A stretch of DNA of 64,000 bases from an uncultured Lachnospiraceae bacterium. GTDB taxonomy: Bacteria; Bacillota; Clostridia; Lachnospirales; Lachnospiraceae. The stretch is taken from the NCBI GenBank assembly GCA_900550475.1, contig URSA01000002.1, positions 62,001-126,000 of the forward strand, in the 5' to 3' direction. The position numbers were made by a program, and so were the translations under genes. The notes beneath the pieces were generated by a model. It searched no databases, was not told the origin of the DNA, and was given only the letters and a program-made list of their open reading frames with translations. Shown one piece after another: positions 8,218 through 16,896 of the stretch; position 1 is the first letter of the stretch; the number at the start of each line of letters is the position of its first letter.

Positions 8218-9273
8218 ATGGAAAATAAAAAAACAGCATTGATCACGGGCGTGTCCGGACAGGACGGCTCCTATCTGACAGAGTTTTTGCTTGAACAGGG
8301 CTATGAGGTGCACGGTCTTGTGAGACGCCACAGCGAGGAACATCTGGATCGTCTTTATCATGTGATGCATTCTTCCTATTACGATACAAAGTTTTTCCTT
8401 CACTATGCGGATCTGACCGATTCCAGCAATCTGATCCGTCTGGTGGCGGAGATCAGGCCTGACGAGGTATATAATCTGGCGGCACAGTCCCATGTGGGAA
8501 TCTCCTTTGAAGTGCCGGAATATACGGCGGAGGCAACGGGCGTGGGAACGCTGAAGCTTTTGGAGGCAGTCCGTCTCTACGGAGGAAAATGCCGTTTTTA
8601 TCAGGCGTCCACCTCCGAACTGTTCGGCGGACTTCCCGAGACAGCGCCCCAGAGCGAGAAAACACCTTTTTATCCCAAGAGCCCGTACGGTGCTGCAAAG
8701 CTATACTCCTACTGGATCACGGTCAATTACAGGGAATCCTATGATATGTTTGCCTGCAACGGCATTCTGTTTAACCACGAGTCACCCAGACGGGGAGAGA
8801 ATTTCGTAACCAGAAAGATCACGCTGGCGGTGGCGAATATCATGGCGGGCAGACAGGAAAAGCTGTCTTTGGGCAACCTGGATGCCAAGCGTGACTGGGG
8901 GTTTGCGGGCGATTATGTGAAGGGCATGTGGAAAATGCTGCAGCAGGACGAGCCGGGGGATTATGTGCTTGCCACGGGTGAGACACATACCGTCAGGGAA
9001 TTTGTCACGGAGGCGTTTGCACATGTGGGCGTGAAGATCCGCTATGAGGGTACCGGTGTGGACGAGAAGGGCTATGATGCGGAAACAGGAAAACTGCTCG
9101 TGGATGTGAATCCTGTCTTTTTCCGCCCGGCTGAGGTAGAGTTTCTGTGGGGAGATCCCACAAAGGCGGAAACCACATTGGGCTGGAAGCGGGGAACGGA
9201 TTTCAAGGCACTGGTAGCCATGATGATGGATGCAGATATGGAAAAAATTGCAAAAGAGCAGGGAAGGGCATAG
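8218..9273 (+). CDS. gmd: GDP-mannose 4,6-dehydratase
   Basis: Gmd converts GDP-D-mannose to GDP-4-keto-6-deoxy-D-mannose, the first committed step to GDP-L-fucose. The 351-residue protein is a short-chain dehydrogenase/reductase of the extended type. It has the NADP-binding [11 protein letters not shown] at residues 10-20, the active-site segment QASTSELFG with Thr132, and Tyr157/Lys161 in SPYGAAK. AAAGGA precedes the ATG. It opens the large + strand glycan locus and is followed by fcl after 2 bases and then manC, a complete route from mannose-1-phosphate. Confidence 0.96.
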   Translation: MENKKTALITGVSGQDGSYLTEFLLEQGYEVHGLVRRHSEEHLDRLYHVMHSSYYDTKFFLHYADLTDSSNLIRLVAEIRPDEVYNLAAQSHVGISFEVPEYTAEATGVGTLKLLEAVRLYGGKCRFYQASTSELFGGLPETAPQSEKTPFYPKSPYGAAKLYSYWITVNYRESYDMFACNGILFNHESPRRGENFVTRKITLAVANIMAGRQEKLSLGNLDAKRDWGFAGDYVKGMWKMLQQDEPGDYVLATGETHTVREFVTEAFAHVGVKIRYEGTGVDEKGYDAETGKLLVDVNPVFFRPAEVEFLWGDPTKAETTLGWKRGTDFKALVAMMMDADMEKIAKEQGRA

Positions 9274-9275
9274 CC

Positions 9276-10217
9276 ATGGATAAGACGGATAAGATATACG
9301 TTGCGGGGCATAGAGGACTGGTGGGAAGCGCCATCGTCCGCAGCCTGCAGAAAAAAGGATATGAGAACACCATCGGAAGGACGCACAGCGAGCTGGATCT
9401 GACCTGCCAGCAGGCGGTTCGTGACTTTTTTGAGGCGGAGCGCCCCGAAGTGGTGGTGCTTGCCGCAGCAAAGGTTGGAGGTATCCATGCCAACGAGACC
9501 GCACCGGCGGAGTTTGCCTATGAAAATATGCAGATCCAGTGCAATGTGATCAAATGCGCCCATGATTTCGGCGTGAAGAAGCTCTTGTTTTTGGGAAGCA
9601 CCTGCATTTATCCCAGAATGGCTCCCCAGCCCATTCCGGAGGATGCGCTGCTCACAGGTCCGCTGGAAACCACAAACGAGGCGTATGCCATCGCCAAGAT
9701 TGCCGGACTTGAGATGTGCAAATTCTATAAGAAACAGTACGGGGATGATTTCATCAGCTGTATGCCGACCAACCTGTACGGCCCCCATGACAATTACGAT
9801 CTGTCAGGATCCCATGTAATGCCTGCCATGATCCGCAAATTCCATGAGGCAAAGCTTTCAGGCGCGCCCAGGGTGGAACTGTGGGGCACCGGAGCCCCGC
9901 TGCGGGAATTTTTGTATGTGGACGATATGGCGGACGCCTGCGTATTTTTGCTGGAGCATTACAGCGGCGAACAGCATGTGAATATCGGAACGGGAAAAGA
10001 AGTGACCATAAAGGAACTGGCAGAGCTGGTGAAGAGAATCACGGGCTACGAGGGAGAAATTTTCTGGAACAGTGCCATGCCGGACGGAACGCCGAGAAAG
10101 CTTACGGATGTATCCAAGCTCCATGGGCTGGGATGGACGCATAAGGTGGAGCTTGAGGAGGGCGTCCGCCTTGCATACAACTGGTTTCGTGAAAATGTGG
10201 ATGAGGCAAGACTTTAA
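9276..10217 (+). CDS. fcl: GDP-L-fucose synthase
   Basis: This bifunctional epimerase/reductase converts GDP-4-keto-6-deoxymannose to GDP-L-fucose. The 313-residue protein begins with the NADP motif [10 protein letters not shown]. It contains the family-typical GSTCIYP segment, a Tyr-x-x-x-Lys pair (YAIAK) and the [13 protein letters not shown] block. I chose the ATG at 9276, directly after the gmd stop and preceded by GGGAAGGG at 9261-9268. Its stop overlaps the manC start by one base. Confidence 0.96.
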   Translation: MDKTDKIYVAGHRGLVGSAIVRSLQKKGYENTIGRTHSELDLTCQQAVRDFFEAERPEVVVLAAAKVGGIHANETAPAEFAYENMQIQCNVIKCAHDFGVKKLLFLGSTCIYPRMAPQPIPEDALLTGPLETTNEAYAIAKIAGLEMCKFYKKQYGDDFISCMPTNLYGPHDNYDLSGSHVMPAMIRKFHEAKLSGAPRVELWGTGAPLREFLYVDDMADACVFLLEHYSGEQHVNIGTGKEVTIKELAELVKRITGYEGEIFWNSAMPDGTPRKLTDVSKLHGLGWTHKVELEEGVRLAYNWFRENVDEARL

Positions 10218-11299
10218 TGAAAACTTACGGAGTGATCATGGCCGGAGGGGGCGGAACCCGTTTCTGGCCGCTCAGCCGGAGGGAGCTGCCCAAGCAGTTT
10301 CTGAACCTGACCGGCAATGATATATTGGTCAATGAAACCTTTGACCGTCTGAACAAGGTGGCAGAGAAGGAAGATATCTTTGTGGTGACCAATGCGGCGC
10401 ATGCTGCCAAAACGCTGGATATGATGCAGGGAAGGGTCGGAAGGACACAGGTGTTGGCGGAGCCCGCCGCCAGAAATACGGCGGCTTGCATCGGGTATGC
10501 CGCCATGGAAATATTGAAAAAATACGGGGACGGCATTATGTGTGTGATGCCGTCCGATCATTATGTGGAGCGGGAGAACCTGTACGTGGACACCGTCAGA
10601 CGGGGCGTTCTTCTGGCGGAGGAAAAGGACTGCCTTGTGACCATCGGGATCACGCCCACATATCCGGCGACCGGCTACGGTTATATCCGAAGCCACGCGG
10701 TACGGAATGAGGACGGGAGCCTTGCCGATTACCGTATGGTGGAGGAATTTGTGGAAAAACCGGCGGAGGAGACCGCACAGGCCTATCTGGAGTCCGGCAA
10801 TTTTTCATGGAACAGCGGCATGTTTATCTGGAAGGCGTCCCTGATTCTGGATTATTTCAAGCGGCTTCTGCCGGACATCTATGAGTGTCTGGAGCGCATC
10901 GGCGACGCCATGGGGACGGATCGGGAGGCGCAGGTGCTGGAGGAGATCTATCCGTACATTCCAAAGATTTCCATTGATTACGGAATTTTGGAACGGGCTG
11001 ACAGGATCATTATGCTGGAGGGAAACTTTGGCTGGAATGATATCGGCAGTCTGGATGCGTTGGAGCTTTTGCATGAACAGGACGAACACGGAAATACTCC
11101 CGTGGGGGAGAGCGTTCTGGTAGACACGGAGGGCACAATCTGCTATGCTAAGGATAAGCTGGTGGTAGCGGCATATGTCAGGGATCTCATGATTGTGGAA
11201 TCCCAGGACGCCGTGCTGGTCTGCCCCAGAGAGAAAGCACAGGATGTGAAGAAGATCGTGGAGCTTTTGAAAAAAGAGAGCCGGGATGCATACCTGTAA
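10217..11299 (+). CDS. manC: Mannose-1-phosphate guanylyltransferase
   Basis: ManC makes GDP-mannose from mannose-1-phosphate and GTP. The 360-residue protein carries the nucleotidyltransferase signature GGGGTRFWPLSR at about residues 10-21 followed by PKQFL. The FVEKP motif and the late block W-N-D-I-G-S also fit. It lacks the C-terminal cupin isomerase domain of bifunctional ManC/AlgA enzymes, so mannose-6-phosphate isomerase must come from elsewhere. The ATG overlaps the fcl stop. It completes a three-gene GDP-L-fucose module. Confidence 0.95.
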   Translation: MKTYGVIMAGGGGTRFWPLSRRELPKQFLNLTGNDILVNETFDRLNKVAEKEDIFVVTNAAHAAKTLDMMQGRVGRTQVLAEPAARNTAACIGYAAMEILKKYGDGIMCVMPSDHYVERENLYVDTVRRGVLLAEEKDCLVTIGITPTYPATGYGYIRSHAVRNEDGSLADYRMVEEFVEKPAEETAQAYLESGNFSWNSGMFIWKASLILDYFKRLLPDIYECLERIGDAMGTDREAQVLEEIYPYIPKISIDYGILERADRIIMLEGNFGWNDIGSLDALELLHEQDEHGNTPVGESVLVDTEGTICYAKDKLVVAAYVRDLMIVESQDAVLVCPREKAQDVKKIVELLKKESRDAYL

Positions 11300-11335
11300 A
11301 CCGCAGGCGTATACGGATTGTATGAGGAAGCAGAT

Positions 11336-12265
11336 ATGAAACTTTTGAGCGTGATTGTCCCCTGCTACAATGAGGAGGAGAATGTTCCGTATTTTTACGA
11401 GGAGTTTGTAAAGAATGCCGCTTTTCTGGAAAAAAAGGACATGGATTTTGAGATTCTGTATGTGGATGACGGATCTGTGGACCAGACGGTGCAGGAGGCG
11501 CGGAAGCTGCATGAGCGGGATGAACGGGTGCATCTTTTGTCCTTCAGCCGCAATTTTGGCAAGGAGGCTGCCATGTACGCCGGACTTCAGAAGTCGAAGG
11601 GCGATTATGTGGTGATCATGGATGCGGATTTACAGGATCCGCCCGCTCTTCTGCCGGAGATGTTTTCCTACATTGAGGAGGGATACGACTCCGTGGCGAC
11701 AAGGCGTGTGACCAGAAAGGGAGAACCGCCGATCCGCTCGTTCTTTGCGCGCATGTTCTACCGTCTGATGAAAAAAATGTCCAGGACGGAGATCATGGAC
11801 GGTGCGCGGGATTACCGGCTGATGACGAGGCAGATGGCGGATGCCATTCTGCAGATGCAGGAATACAACCGCTTTACCAAAGGGATTTACGGCTGGGTAG
11901 GGTTTCGGACGAAGTGGATCGAATTTGAAAATGTGGAGCGTGTCAAGGGAGAGACAAAGTGGAATTTCTGGAAACTGTTTCTCTATTCCGTTGAGGGAAT
12001 GACGGCGTTTTCCACGGCGCCCCTTTCCTTTGCGGCGGTGATGGGCGTGCTGTTCTGTTTTCTGGCGTTTGTGCTGATCCTGTTTATTGTGATCCGGACG
12101 CTGATATTCGGGGACCCGGTTTCCGGCTGGCCCTCCATGGTCTGCATTATTTCCCTGATCAGCGGCGTCCAGCTTTTCTGCCTCGGCATCGTGGGACAGT
12201 ATCTGGCAAAGACCTACATGGAAGTGAAAAAAAGACCTATTTATCTGCTGAAAGAGGAGATATAA
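11336..12265 (+). CDS. GT2 glycosyltransferase with C-terminal membrane anchor (GtrB/DPM1-like)
   Basis: This 309-residue enzyme probably transfers a sugar from a nucleotide donor to undecaprenyl phosphate on the cytoplasmic face. The GT2 domain (about residues 1-215) starts LLSVIVPCYNEEENV and has the metal-binding DADLQDPP segment. Two hydrophobic helices follow at about residues 225-255 and 265-290, as in GtrB and DPM1-like proteins. GAGGAA lies upstream of the ATG at 11336; an earlier in-frame ATG at 11318 is less well placed. A second protein of this type is at 44341. Confidence 0.85.
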   Translation: MKLLSVIVPCYNEEENVPYFYEEFVKNAAFLEKKDMDFEILYVDDGSVDQTVQEARKLHERDERVHLLSFSRNFGKEAAMYAGLQKSKGDYVVIMDADLQDPPALLPEMFSYIEEGYDSVATRRVTRKGEPPIRSFFARMFYRLMKKMSRTEIMDGARDYRLMTRQMADAILQMQEYNRFTKGIYGWVGFRTKWIEFENVERVKGETKWNFWKLFLYSVEGMTAFSTAPLSFAAVMGVLFCFLAFVLILFIVIRTLIFGDPVSGWPSMVCIISLISGVQLFCLGIVGQYLAKTYMEVKKRPIYLLKEEI

Positions 12266-12295
12266 CAAAATAAAATTTATTAAAAGCGCGTTAAG

Positions 12296-12332
12296 AAGCG
12301 GTGAGCGCGATGAGTTTCGCGGGAAATCGCTT
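12296..12332 (+). other. Imperfect hairpin in the leader of the Spo0A-C gene
   Basis: AAGCG (12296-12300) can pair with CGCTT (12328-12332), and CGCGA (12306-12310) with TCGCG (12317-12321). There is no clear T run, so it is a poor terminator. It may be a leader structure or an operator. Confidence 0.3.
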
Positions 12333-12387
12333 TCATATTACAATCAAGTGTGCTAGGATGAAGATGCAATCGCAGTAACAACAGGAA

Positions 12388-12411
12388 ATCGACACTGAAA
12401 GGGGATCGACA
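12388..12411 (+). repeat. Direct repeat ATCGACA, possible Spo0A-box-like operator
   Basis: ATCGACA occurs at 12388-12394 and again at 12405-12411, with starts 17 bases apart. The copies flank the ribosome binding site and the second reaches the start codon. Its complement TGTCGAT differs from the Spo0A box TGTCGAA at one base. The gene it precedes encodes a Spo0A-type DNA-binding domain, so autoregulation is possible. Confidence 0.4.
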
Positions 12412-12788
12412 TGGATATTGCTACTGTGAACGACATTGAATTGGAAAGCTACATAACGGAGATTATGCTGGATATCGGGATTCCGGCACACTTAAAGGGA
12501 TATTACTATTTGCGTAACGCAATCATGATGACGGGGCGGGACATCGAGGTAGTTACCAGCGTGACGAAATTAATGTATCCGGTAATTGCCAGAAGATTTA
12601 AAACAACGGATCAGAAGGTGGAGCGGGCAATCCGCAATGCCATTGAGGTATCCTGGGTGAGGGGAAATGCCCAGACGTTTGAAAAACTTTTTGGATACTC
12701 CGTTCAGGACGGAAGAACAAGACCTACAAACAGTGAGTACATCGCAAGAATTGCCGACAAAGTACGGCTGGATTTTCAGGCAATGTAA
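12411..12788 (+). CDS. Stand-alone Spo0A C-terminal effector domain protein
   Basis: This 125-residue protein corresponds to the DNA-binding half of Spo0A, without the phosphoacceptor receiver domain. Hallmarks seen in order are GIPAHLKGYYYLRNAI, YPVIARRF, the VERAIRNAIEVSW helix and a closing PTNSEYIARIADKVR. AAAGGGG precedes the ATG. The leader is about 145 bases and lacks a convincing promoter. A strong terminator follows at 12860, making it a separate unit inside the glycan locus. It is probably a local regulator of the locus, but that is inference from position. It could also be a degenerate paralogue of Spo0A. Confidence 0.88.
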   Translation: MDIATVNDIELESYITEIMLDIGIPAHLKGYYYLRNAIMMTGRDIEVVTSVTKLMYPVIARRFKTTDQKVERAIRNAIEVSWVRGNAQTFEKLFGYSVQDGRTRPTNSEYIARIADKVRLDFQAM

Positions 12789-12859
12789 CAGATCGGCAAA
12801 GGGACAATAGGAAATTCAGGTAAAGGTAAAGGAAACTATTCACTACTGCGATTGCACAG

Positions 12860-12882
12860 GGAGGGCGCAAGCCCTCCTTTTT
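12860..12882 (+). terminator. Rho-independent terminator after the Spo0A-C gene
   Basis: GGAGGGC (12860-12866), a GCAA tetraloop and GCCCTCC (12871-12877) are followed by TTTTT. This is a textbook terminator 71 bases after the stop codon. Confidence 0.88.
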
Positions 12883-12883
12883 G

Positions 12884-12912
12884 TTGTACTTATCATTAAA
12901 TTATGGTAAAAT
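12884..12912 (+). promoter_or_regulatory. Promoter immediately after the terminator, for the main glycan operon
   Basis: TTGTAC (12884-12889) and TAAAAT (12907-12912) are 17 bases apart. They overlap the tail of the terminator and lie 28 bases before the next start codon. Transcription of the following genes therefore restarts here. Confidence 0.65.
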
Positions 12913-12940
12913 TGGAAAGAATTACACTGGGAGGATGGGC

Positions 12941-13840
12941 GTGAGCACGACAAATTACAGTCTGGCGGAAAACATCATAGAGGGAAGCATGGTGGCGGTG
13001 GGCGCCGCAGAGGCAGCGCATCTGTATGCCCTGTTCTTCCACAGACCTTTCTCGGCATGTGTGCGTCTTATGCTGCCGCTTTTGGCGGGCGTACTTGCGG
13101 CATGGCTGGTGTACTGTCGTTACAGAAGAAAGAAGGAGACGCGCCCCAGGGGGGAAGTGAGCTTTTTCAGGCTGCTTAAGCTGTACCCGCTTTTATATCT
13201 GCTGATCGGCGTGCTGATTCTGCTCCAGATCATCTGGAATGGCTGGATGCATATTCCTTATCTGAAGAATAATATAACGGGCGAGATCGTCCAGACCATG
13301 CTGGCGACGGACAGCCTGTATGAGATCAATCCCTTGACGGGGCAGATGTTTGAGGAGGGAATGCCTCTGAGACTGCAAATTTTGTGTCTGCCCACCCTGT
13401 TTGCGGCGGTGTGCCGGCTGACGGGGCTGCCCGTGACGGTGGCGGTATACAGAATCTTTCCCATGATCTGTCTGATCCTGAGTTATCTGGTTTACGCACG
13501 GTTTGCGGTTTATTTCTTTCCCTCCGAGGGAAAAAAACAGGCGCTGTTCCTTCTGTTTGTGACGCTGGTGTATCAGTTTGGCTGTTACGGAACGTCCATG
13601 GACAGTTTTCTTCTCTTTTTCTGCGGTTCTCAGGGCGCAGCATTCCGGGCATGTGTCATTCTGCCCTATGCGCTGCTTTCCTGCCTGAAAAACAGATGGA
13701 GAAGTGTGATCTTATGCGCGCTGGCGGAGATATGCGTGGTGTGGACTCTTTACGGTCTGGGATATGTGGCGGCGATGACAGCGGTTCTTCTTGCGGTTCG
13801 TCTCGGACGGACTCTCTGGGGAAGGAGGAAGCATAAATGA
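12941..13840 (+). CDS. Polytopic membrane protein, unknown function
   Basis: This 299-residue protein has about eight hydrophobic helices and one extracellular-looking loop (YLKNNITGEIVQTMLATDS). That loop resembles parts of large membrane proteins seen in Clostridial glycan loci. I do not recognise a catalytic motif. The start is GTG at 12941 because GGGAGGA at 12930-12936 is correctly spaced for it and too close to the ATG at 12935. It overlaps the next gene by 4 bases, and the two may function as one split protein. Confidence 0.65.
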   Translation: MSTTNYSLAENIIEGSMVAVGAAEAAHLYALFFHRPFSACVRLMLPLLAGVLAAWLVYCRYRRKKETRPRGEVSFFRLLKLYPLLYLLIGVLILLQIIWNGWMHIPYLKNNITGEIVQTMLATDSLYEINPLTGQMFEEGMPLRLQILCLPTLFAAVCRLTGLPVTVAVYRIFPMICLILSYLVYARFAVYFFPSEGKKQALFLLFVTLVYQFGCYGTSMDSFLLFFCGSQGAAFRACVILPYALLSCLKNRWRSVILCALAEICVVWTLYGLGYVAAMTAVLLAVRLGRTLWGRRKHK

Positions 13841-14658
13841 GCGGCGGACAATATCTGATGCTGTTTATGGTGGCGCTTCTGCTTTTGTGGCTGGCGGATG
13901 ATCCGGACAAGAAGGAGTTTCGGGGATTTTCTCTGGTGATGCTTCTTCTGTTGCTGTGCCCCCTTTCCGTCCGGCTGTTAAGCCTTTATCAGACGGCGTT
14001 TTATGAGAAGGAGGCGCTGTGGCAGCTTCTTCCGGTGACTGCCCTGCTTGCCTATGGGCTTGTGATGGCGTTTACCAGGATGACGGCGGTTCTCACCCGG
14101 GGGTACGGACGGTGGCATTCCACGGCTTCAAGGCAGAAGGAGCGTTTTTGCGAAATTGTGGTGGGCTTGGTGCTTACCACCCTGTTGTTCTCATGCGGGA
14201 CGCTGTCACCTGCCAGAGAAATCTCCGGGCAGGGCGGCGGAAGCGGAATCCCCCGGGAGGCGGAGGAAGCGCTCTCCTTACTGGAAATTCCGGAGGAAGT
14301 ACAGGTTTACCTTCTTGCCCCGGACGAGATACAGACATGGGCAAGAATCTATGACGGCAATCTGCTGCTCCCCTATGGCAGAAATCTGTGGGAGAATGAG
14401 TTGTCCGCGTACACCTATGATGGATATGAGCCGGAGCAGTACGAACTGCATGAGTGGATCAACGGAACATATGCCGGGGCGCGCAGCCCGGAGCAGCAGG
14501 AGGAGATCATCAGCCGGTGTGCATCGGCGGGATATGAGTATCTTGTGTTCTCCGCAGAGCGCGCGGAGGAGGAAAGCCTGCGGACGGCAATTTTGCGTCA
14601 GGAGGAATATGCCCTGTTTGCGGAGACGGCGCAATATGTGATTTACAGACGGATCTGA
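13837..14658 (+). CDS. Membrane protein with extracytoplasmic C-terminal domain, unknown function
   Basis: This 273-residue protein has four or so N-terminal helices (to about residue 130). A soluble domain of about 140 residues, rich in Glu, Tyr and Trp, follows. The layout suggests the C-terminal half of a larger protein whose membrane part is the gene before, with which it overlaps by ATGA. The domain's closing block (ISRCASAGYEYLVFS) looks folded rather than low complexity. Function unknown; a role in surface polysaccharide handling is inferred from context. Confidence 0.6.
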   Translation: MSGGQYLMLFMVALLLLWLADDPDKKEFRGFSLVMLLLLLCPLSVRLLSLYQTAFYEKEALWQLLPVTALLAYGLVMAFTRMTAVLTRGYGRWHSTASRQKERFCEIVVGLVLTTLLFSCGTLSPAREISGQGGGSGIPREAEEALSLLEIPEEVQVYLLAPDEIQTWARIYDGNLLLPYGRNLWENELSAYTYDGYEPEQYELHEWINGTYAGARSPEQQEEIISRCASAGYEYLVFSAERAEEESLRTAILRQEEYALFAETAQYVIYRRI

Positions 14659-14672
14659 GGAAGGGGACGGGT

Positions 14673-15428
14673 ATGGAACCCAGGGTCAGTATCATTGTAC
14701 CGGTTTACAATGCGGAAAAATATATAGAGGAAACGGTGGCGTCCGTGGTGGCGCAGACCTTTGCCGACTGGGAGCTTCTGCTTGTGGAGGACGGTTCTTC
14801 GGACGGCAGCAGGCAGGCTGTGGAGCGTATGCTTGCAGAAAGAGGAGACGAACGGCTTCATCTGATCGTCCAGAAAAATGCAGGTGCCGCTGCGGCGCGC
14901 AACCATGGACTTTTGCAGGCATCCGGCCGCTACATTGCATTTCTGGATGCGGACGATCTCTGGAGCCCGGACAAGCTGGAAAAACAGCTTGCCCTGATGG
15001 AGGAGAAAAAGGCGGGATTTTCCTTTACGGGGTACGAGTTTGCCGATGAGAACGGGAGGGGAACGGGCAAGATTGTGCGCGTCCCGGAAACCATAACTTA
15101 CAGGCAGGCACTGCAGAACACCACCATATTTACTTCCACGGTCATGTTTGACACAACGGTCATACCGAGGGACGAGCTTCGGATGCCGCAGGTGAAGAGT
15201 GAGGATACGGCGCTCTGGTTTAAGGTGCTGCGGGGAGGGCTTACGGCTTACGGTCTCGATGAAAATCTGGTGCGATACCGCAGGGTGGAGGGCTCCCTGT
15301 CCGCCAACAAATTTGAGGCTATGAAGCGGATCTGGAATCTGTACCGAAGGGAAGAGGGGCTTTCCGTGCCGTATAGCTGCTATAATTTTTTCTTCTGGGC
15401 GGTGCGCGCCGTGAAGCGCCGGATCTAG
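14673..15428 (+). CDS. GT2 glycosyltransferase
   Basis: This is a 251-residue cytoplasmic glycosyltransferase with the GT-A fold. It starts VSIIVPVYNAEKYIEE, has the donor-binding EDGSSDGS at about residues 36-43, and the metal-binding LDADD near residue 92. There is no membrane anchor. It probably adds a hexose or aminosugar to the lipid-linked repeat unit; the sugar cannot be read from the sequence. It precedes the initiating sugar transferase by about 80 bases. Confidence 0.88.
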   Translation: MEPRVSIIVPVYNAEKYIEETVASVVAQTFADWELLLVEDGSSDGSRQAVERMLAERGDERLHLIVQKNAGAAAARNHGLLQASGRYIAFLDADDLWSPDKLEKQLALMEEKKAGFSFTGYEFADENGRGTGKIVRVPETITYRQALQNTTIFTSTVMFDTTVIPRDELRMPQVKSEDTALWFKVLRGGLTAYGLDENLVRYRRVEGSLSANKFEAMKRIWNLYRREEGLSVPYSCYNFFFWAVRAVKRRI

Positions 15429-15506
15429 TACGCGCCCTGCACGGCAGGTTGCGGCAAAAGCGTCGGCGTGGTATACTTGCAGAAGAAAGGTACTGAAAAC
15501 GGAGAT

Positions 15507-16895
15507 ATGACATTGAGAAAATTTGAATCTTTCAAACGGTTGGTGGTATTGTGCATGTCCGGTATCTGTCTTCTGGGACAGATCGGCATCTATGCATACT
15601 TCTGGTACAATCAGTTCTACGATAAGGTAAGGGTATATCTGGAATTTTGGGCGAAAGCACATGCACTTGTGATTACGGTGTATGCGGTTTTGCTGTTTTT
15701 CTTTTCCCATATGTACGGCGGAATGCGGATCGGCTATCTGAAAAATCTGGAGGTCGTATTCTCACAGCTGATTGCGACCCTGATCGTGGATCTGCTCACC
15801 TACTGCCAGATTTCTTTGATGGTGGCGGCGCTGTTCCCACCCTCTTCCTTCCTCTACATGGTGTTTTTGCAGATTGTATGGGTTGTTGTGTGCGTGAATC
15901 TGTCAAGCCTGATCTACCGGAATGTATTTCCGCCGAGACACCTGCTTCTTGTGCATGGGGATCGTCCCATTGAGGAGATCCTTCGCAAGTTCGGCACAAG
16001 AAAGGACAAGTTTGAAGTCAGCAAGTGCATGAATATTGATGCGGGGCTGGAGGCGATTGAAAAGGAAGCTTTGGAGCGCTATGACGGTGTGGTACTGTGG
16101 GATATTTCCGTGGAAAACAGAAATAAGCTTCTGAAATTCTGCTACGGGCATTCCATACGAACCTACATTATGCCGAAGATACCGGATGTGATTCTGAAAG
16201 GGGCGGAGGAGCTTCACATATTCGATACGCCGCTTCTGCTTACCAGAGAATACGAACTTACCATAGAGCAGCGTTTCCTCAAGAGGAGCATTGATCTGAT
16301 CTGTGCGGTGATTCTGTTTATTCTCACCTCACCGTTTATGCTTCTGACGGCAATCGCAGTGAAGCTTTACGACGGAGGGCCGGTTCTTTACAAGCAGACC
16401 CGCTGTACCATTGATGGCAAACAATTTCAGATTCTGAAGTTCCGCAGCATGCGTGTGGATGCGGAGAAGGACGGCGTGGCAAGGCTGGCGTCCAAGCACG
16501 ATTCCCGGATCACGCCTGTGGGAAAGTTTATCCGCAAGGTACGCCTGGACGAGCTTCCGCAGCTGATCAATATCATCAGGGGAGATATGTCCTTTATCGG
16601 CCCCAGACCGGAGAGACCGGAGATCATTGCGCAGTATATGGAGATCATGCCGGAATTTGCCTTCCGCATGAAGGTGAAGGCGGGACTGGCAGGGTATGCG
16701 CAGGTGTACGGCAAGTACAACACAACGCCCTATGATAAGCTGAAACTGGATCTTTCCTATATTGAAAATTATTCCGTGTGGCTGGACATCAAGCTGATGC
16801 TTCTGACATTGAAGGTGCTGGTGTGGCCGGACAGCACGGAGGGCGTGGAGACGGATCAGGTCACCGCGCTAAAAAATGAAAGGAACGAGAACTGA
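15507..16895 (+). CDS. WcaJ-type initiating sugar-phosphate transferase
   Basis: This enzyme starts a lipid-linked glycan by moving a sugar-phosphate from a nucleotide sugar to undecaprenyl phosphate. The 462-residue protein has four or so N-terminal helices (residues about 10-140), a central soluble region, a further helix near residue 265, and the catalytic bacterial sugar transferase domain to the end. Signatures include ILKFRSMR, the DELPQL segment and MSFIGPRPERPE. The ATG at 15507 is only 2 bases after GGAG; the TTG at 15513 has better spacing and may be the true start. A second, PglC-type initiating enzyme is at 56710. Confidence 0.9.
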   Translation: MTLRKFESFKRLVVLCMSGICLLGQIGIYAYFWYNQFYDKVRVYLEFWAKAHALVITVYAVLLFFFSHMYGGMRIGYLKNLEVVFSQLIATLIVDLLTYCQISLMVAALFPPSSFLYMVFLQIVWVVVCVNLSSLIYRNVFPPRHLLLVHGDRPIEEILRKFGTRKDKFEVSKCMNIDAGLEAIEKEALERYDGVVLWDISVENRNKLLKFCYGHSIRTYIMPKIPDVILKGAEELHIFDTPLLLTREYELTIEQRFLKRSIDLICAVILFILTSPFMLLTAIAVKLYDGGPVLYKQTRCTIDGKQFQILKFRSMRVDAEKDGVARLASKHDSRITPVGKFIRKVRLDELPQLINIIRGDMSFIGPRPERPEIIAQYMEIMPEFAFRMKVKAGLAGYAQVYGKYNTTPYDKLKLDLSYIENYSVWLDIKLMLLTLKVLVWPDSTEGVETDQVTALKNERNEN

Positions 16896-16896
16896 C

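Noticed and set aside
12331..12359. TTTCAT...TAGGAT considered as the promoter of the Spo0A-C gene.
   Set aside because: Both boxes match the consensus poorly. TACAAT at 12339-12344 is a better -10, but it lacks a -35. No promoter is claimed.
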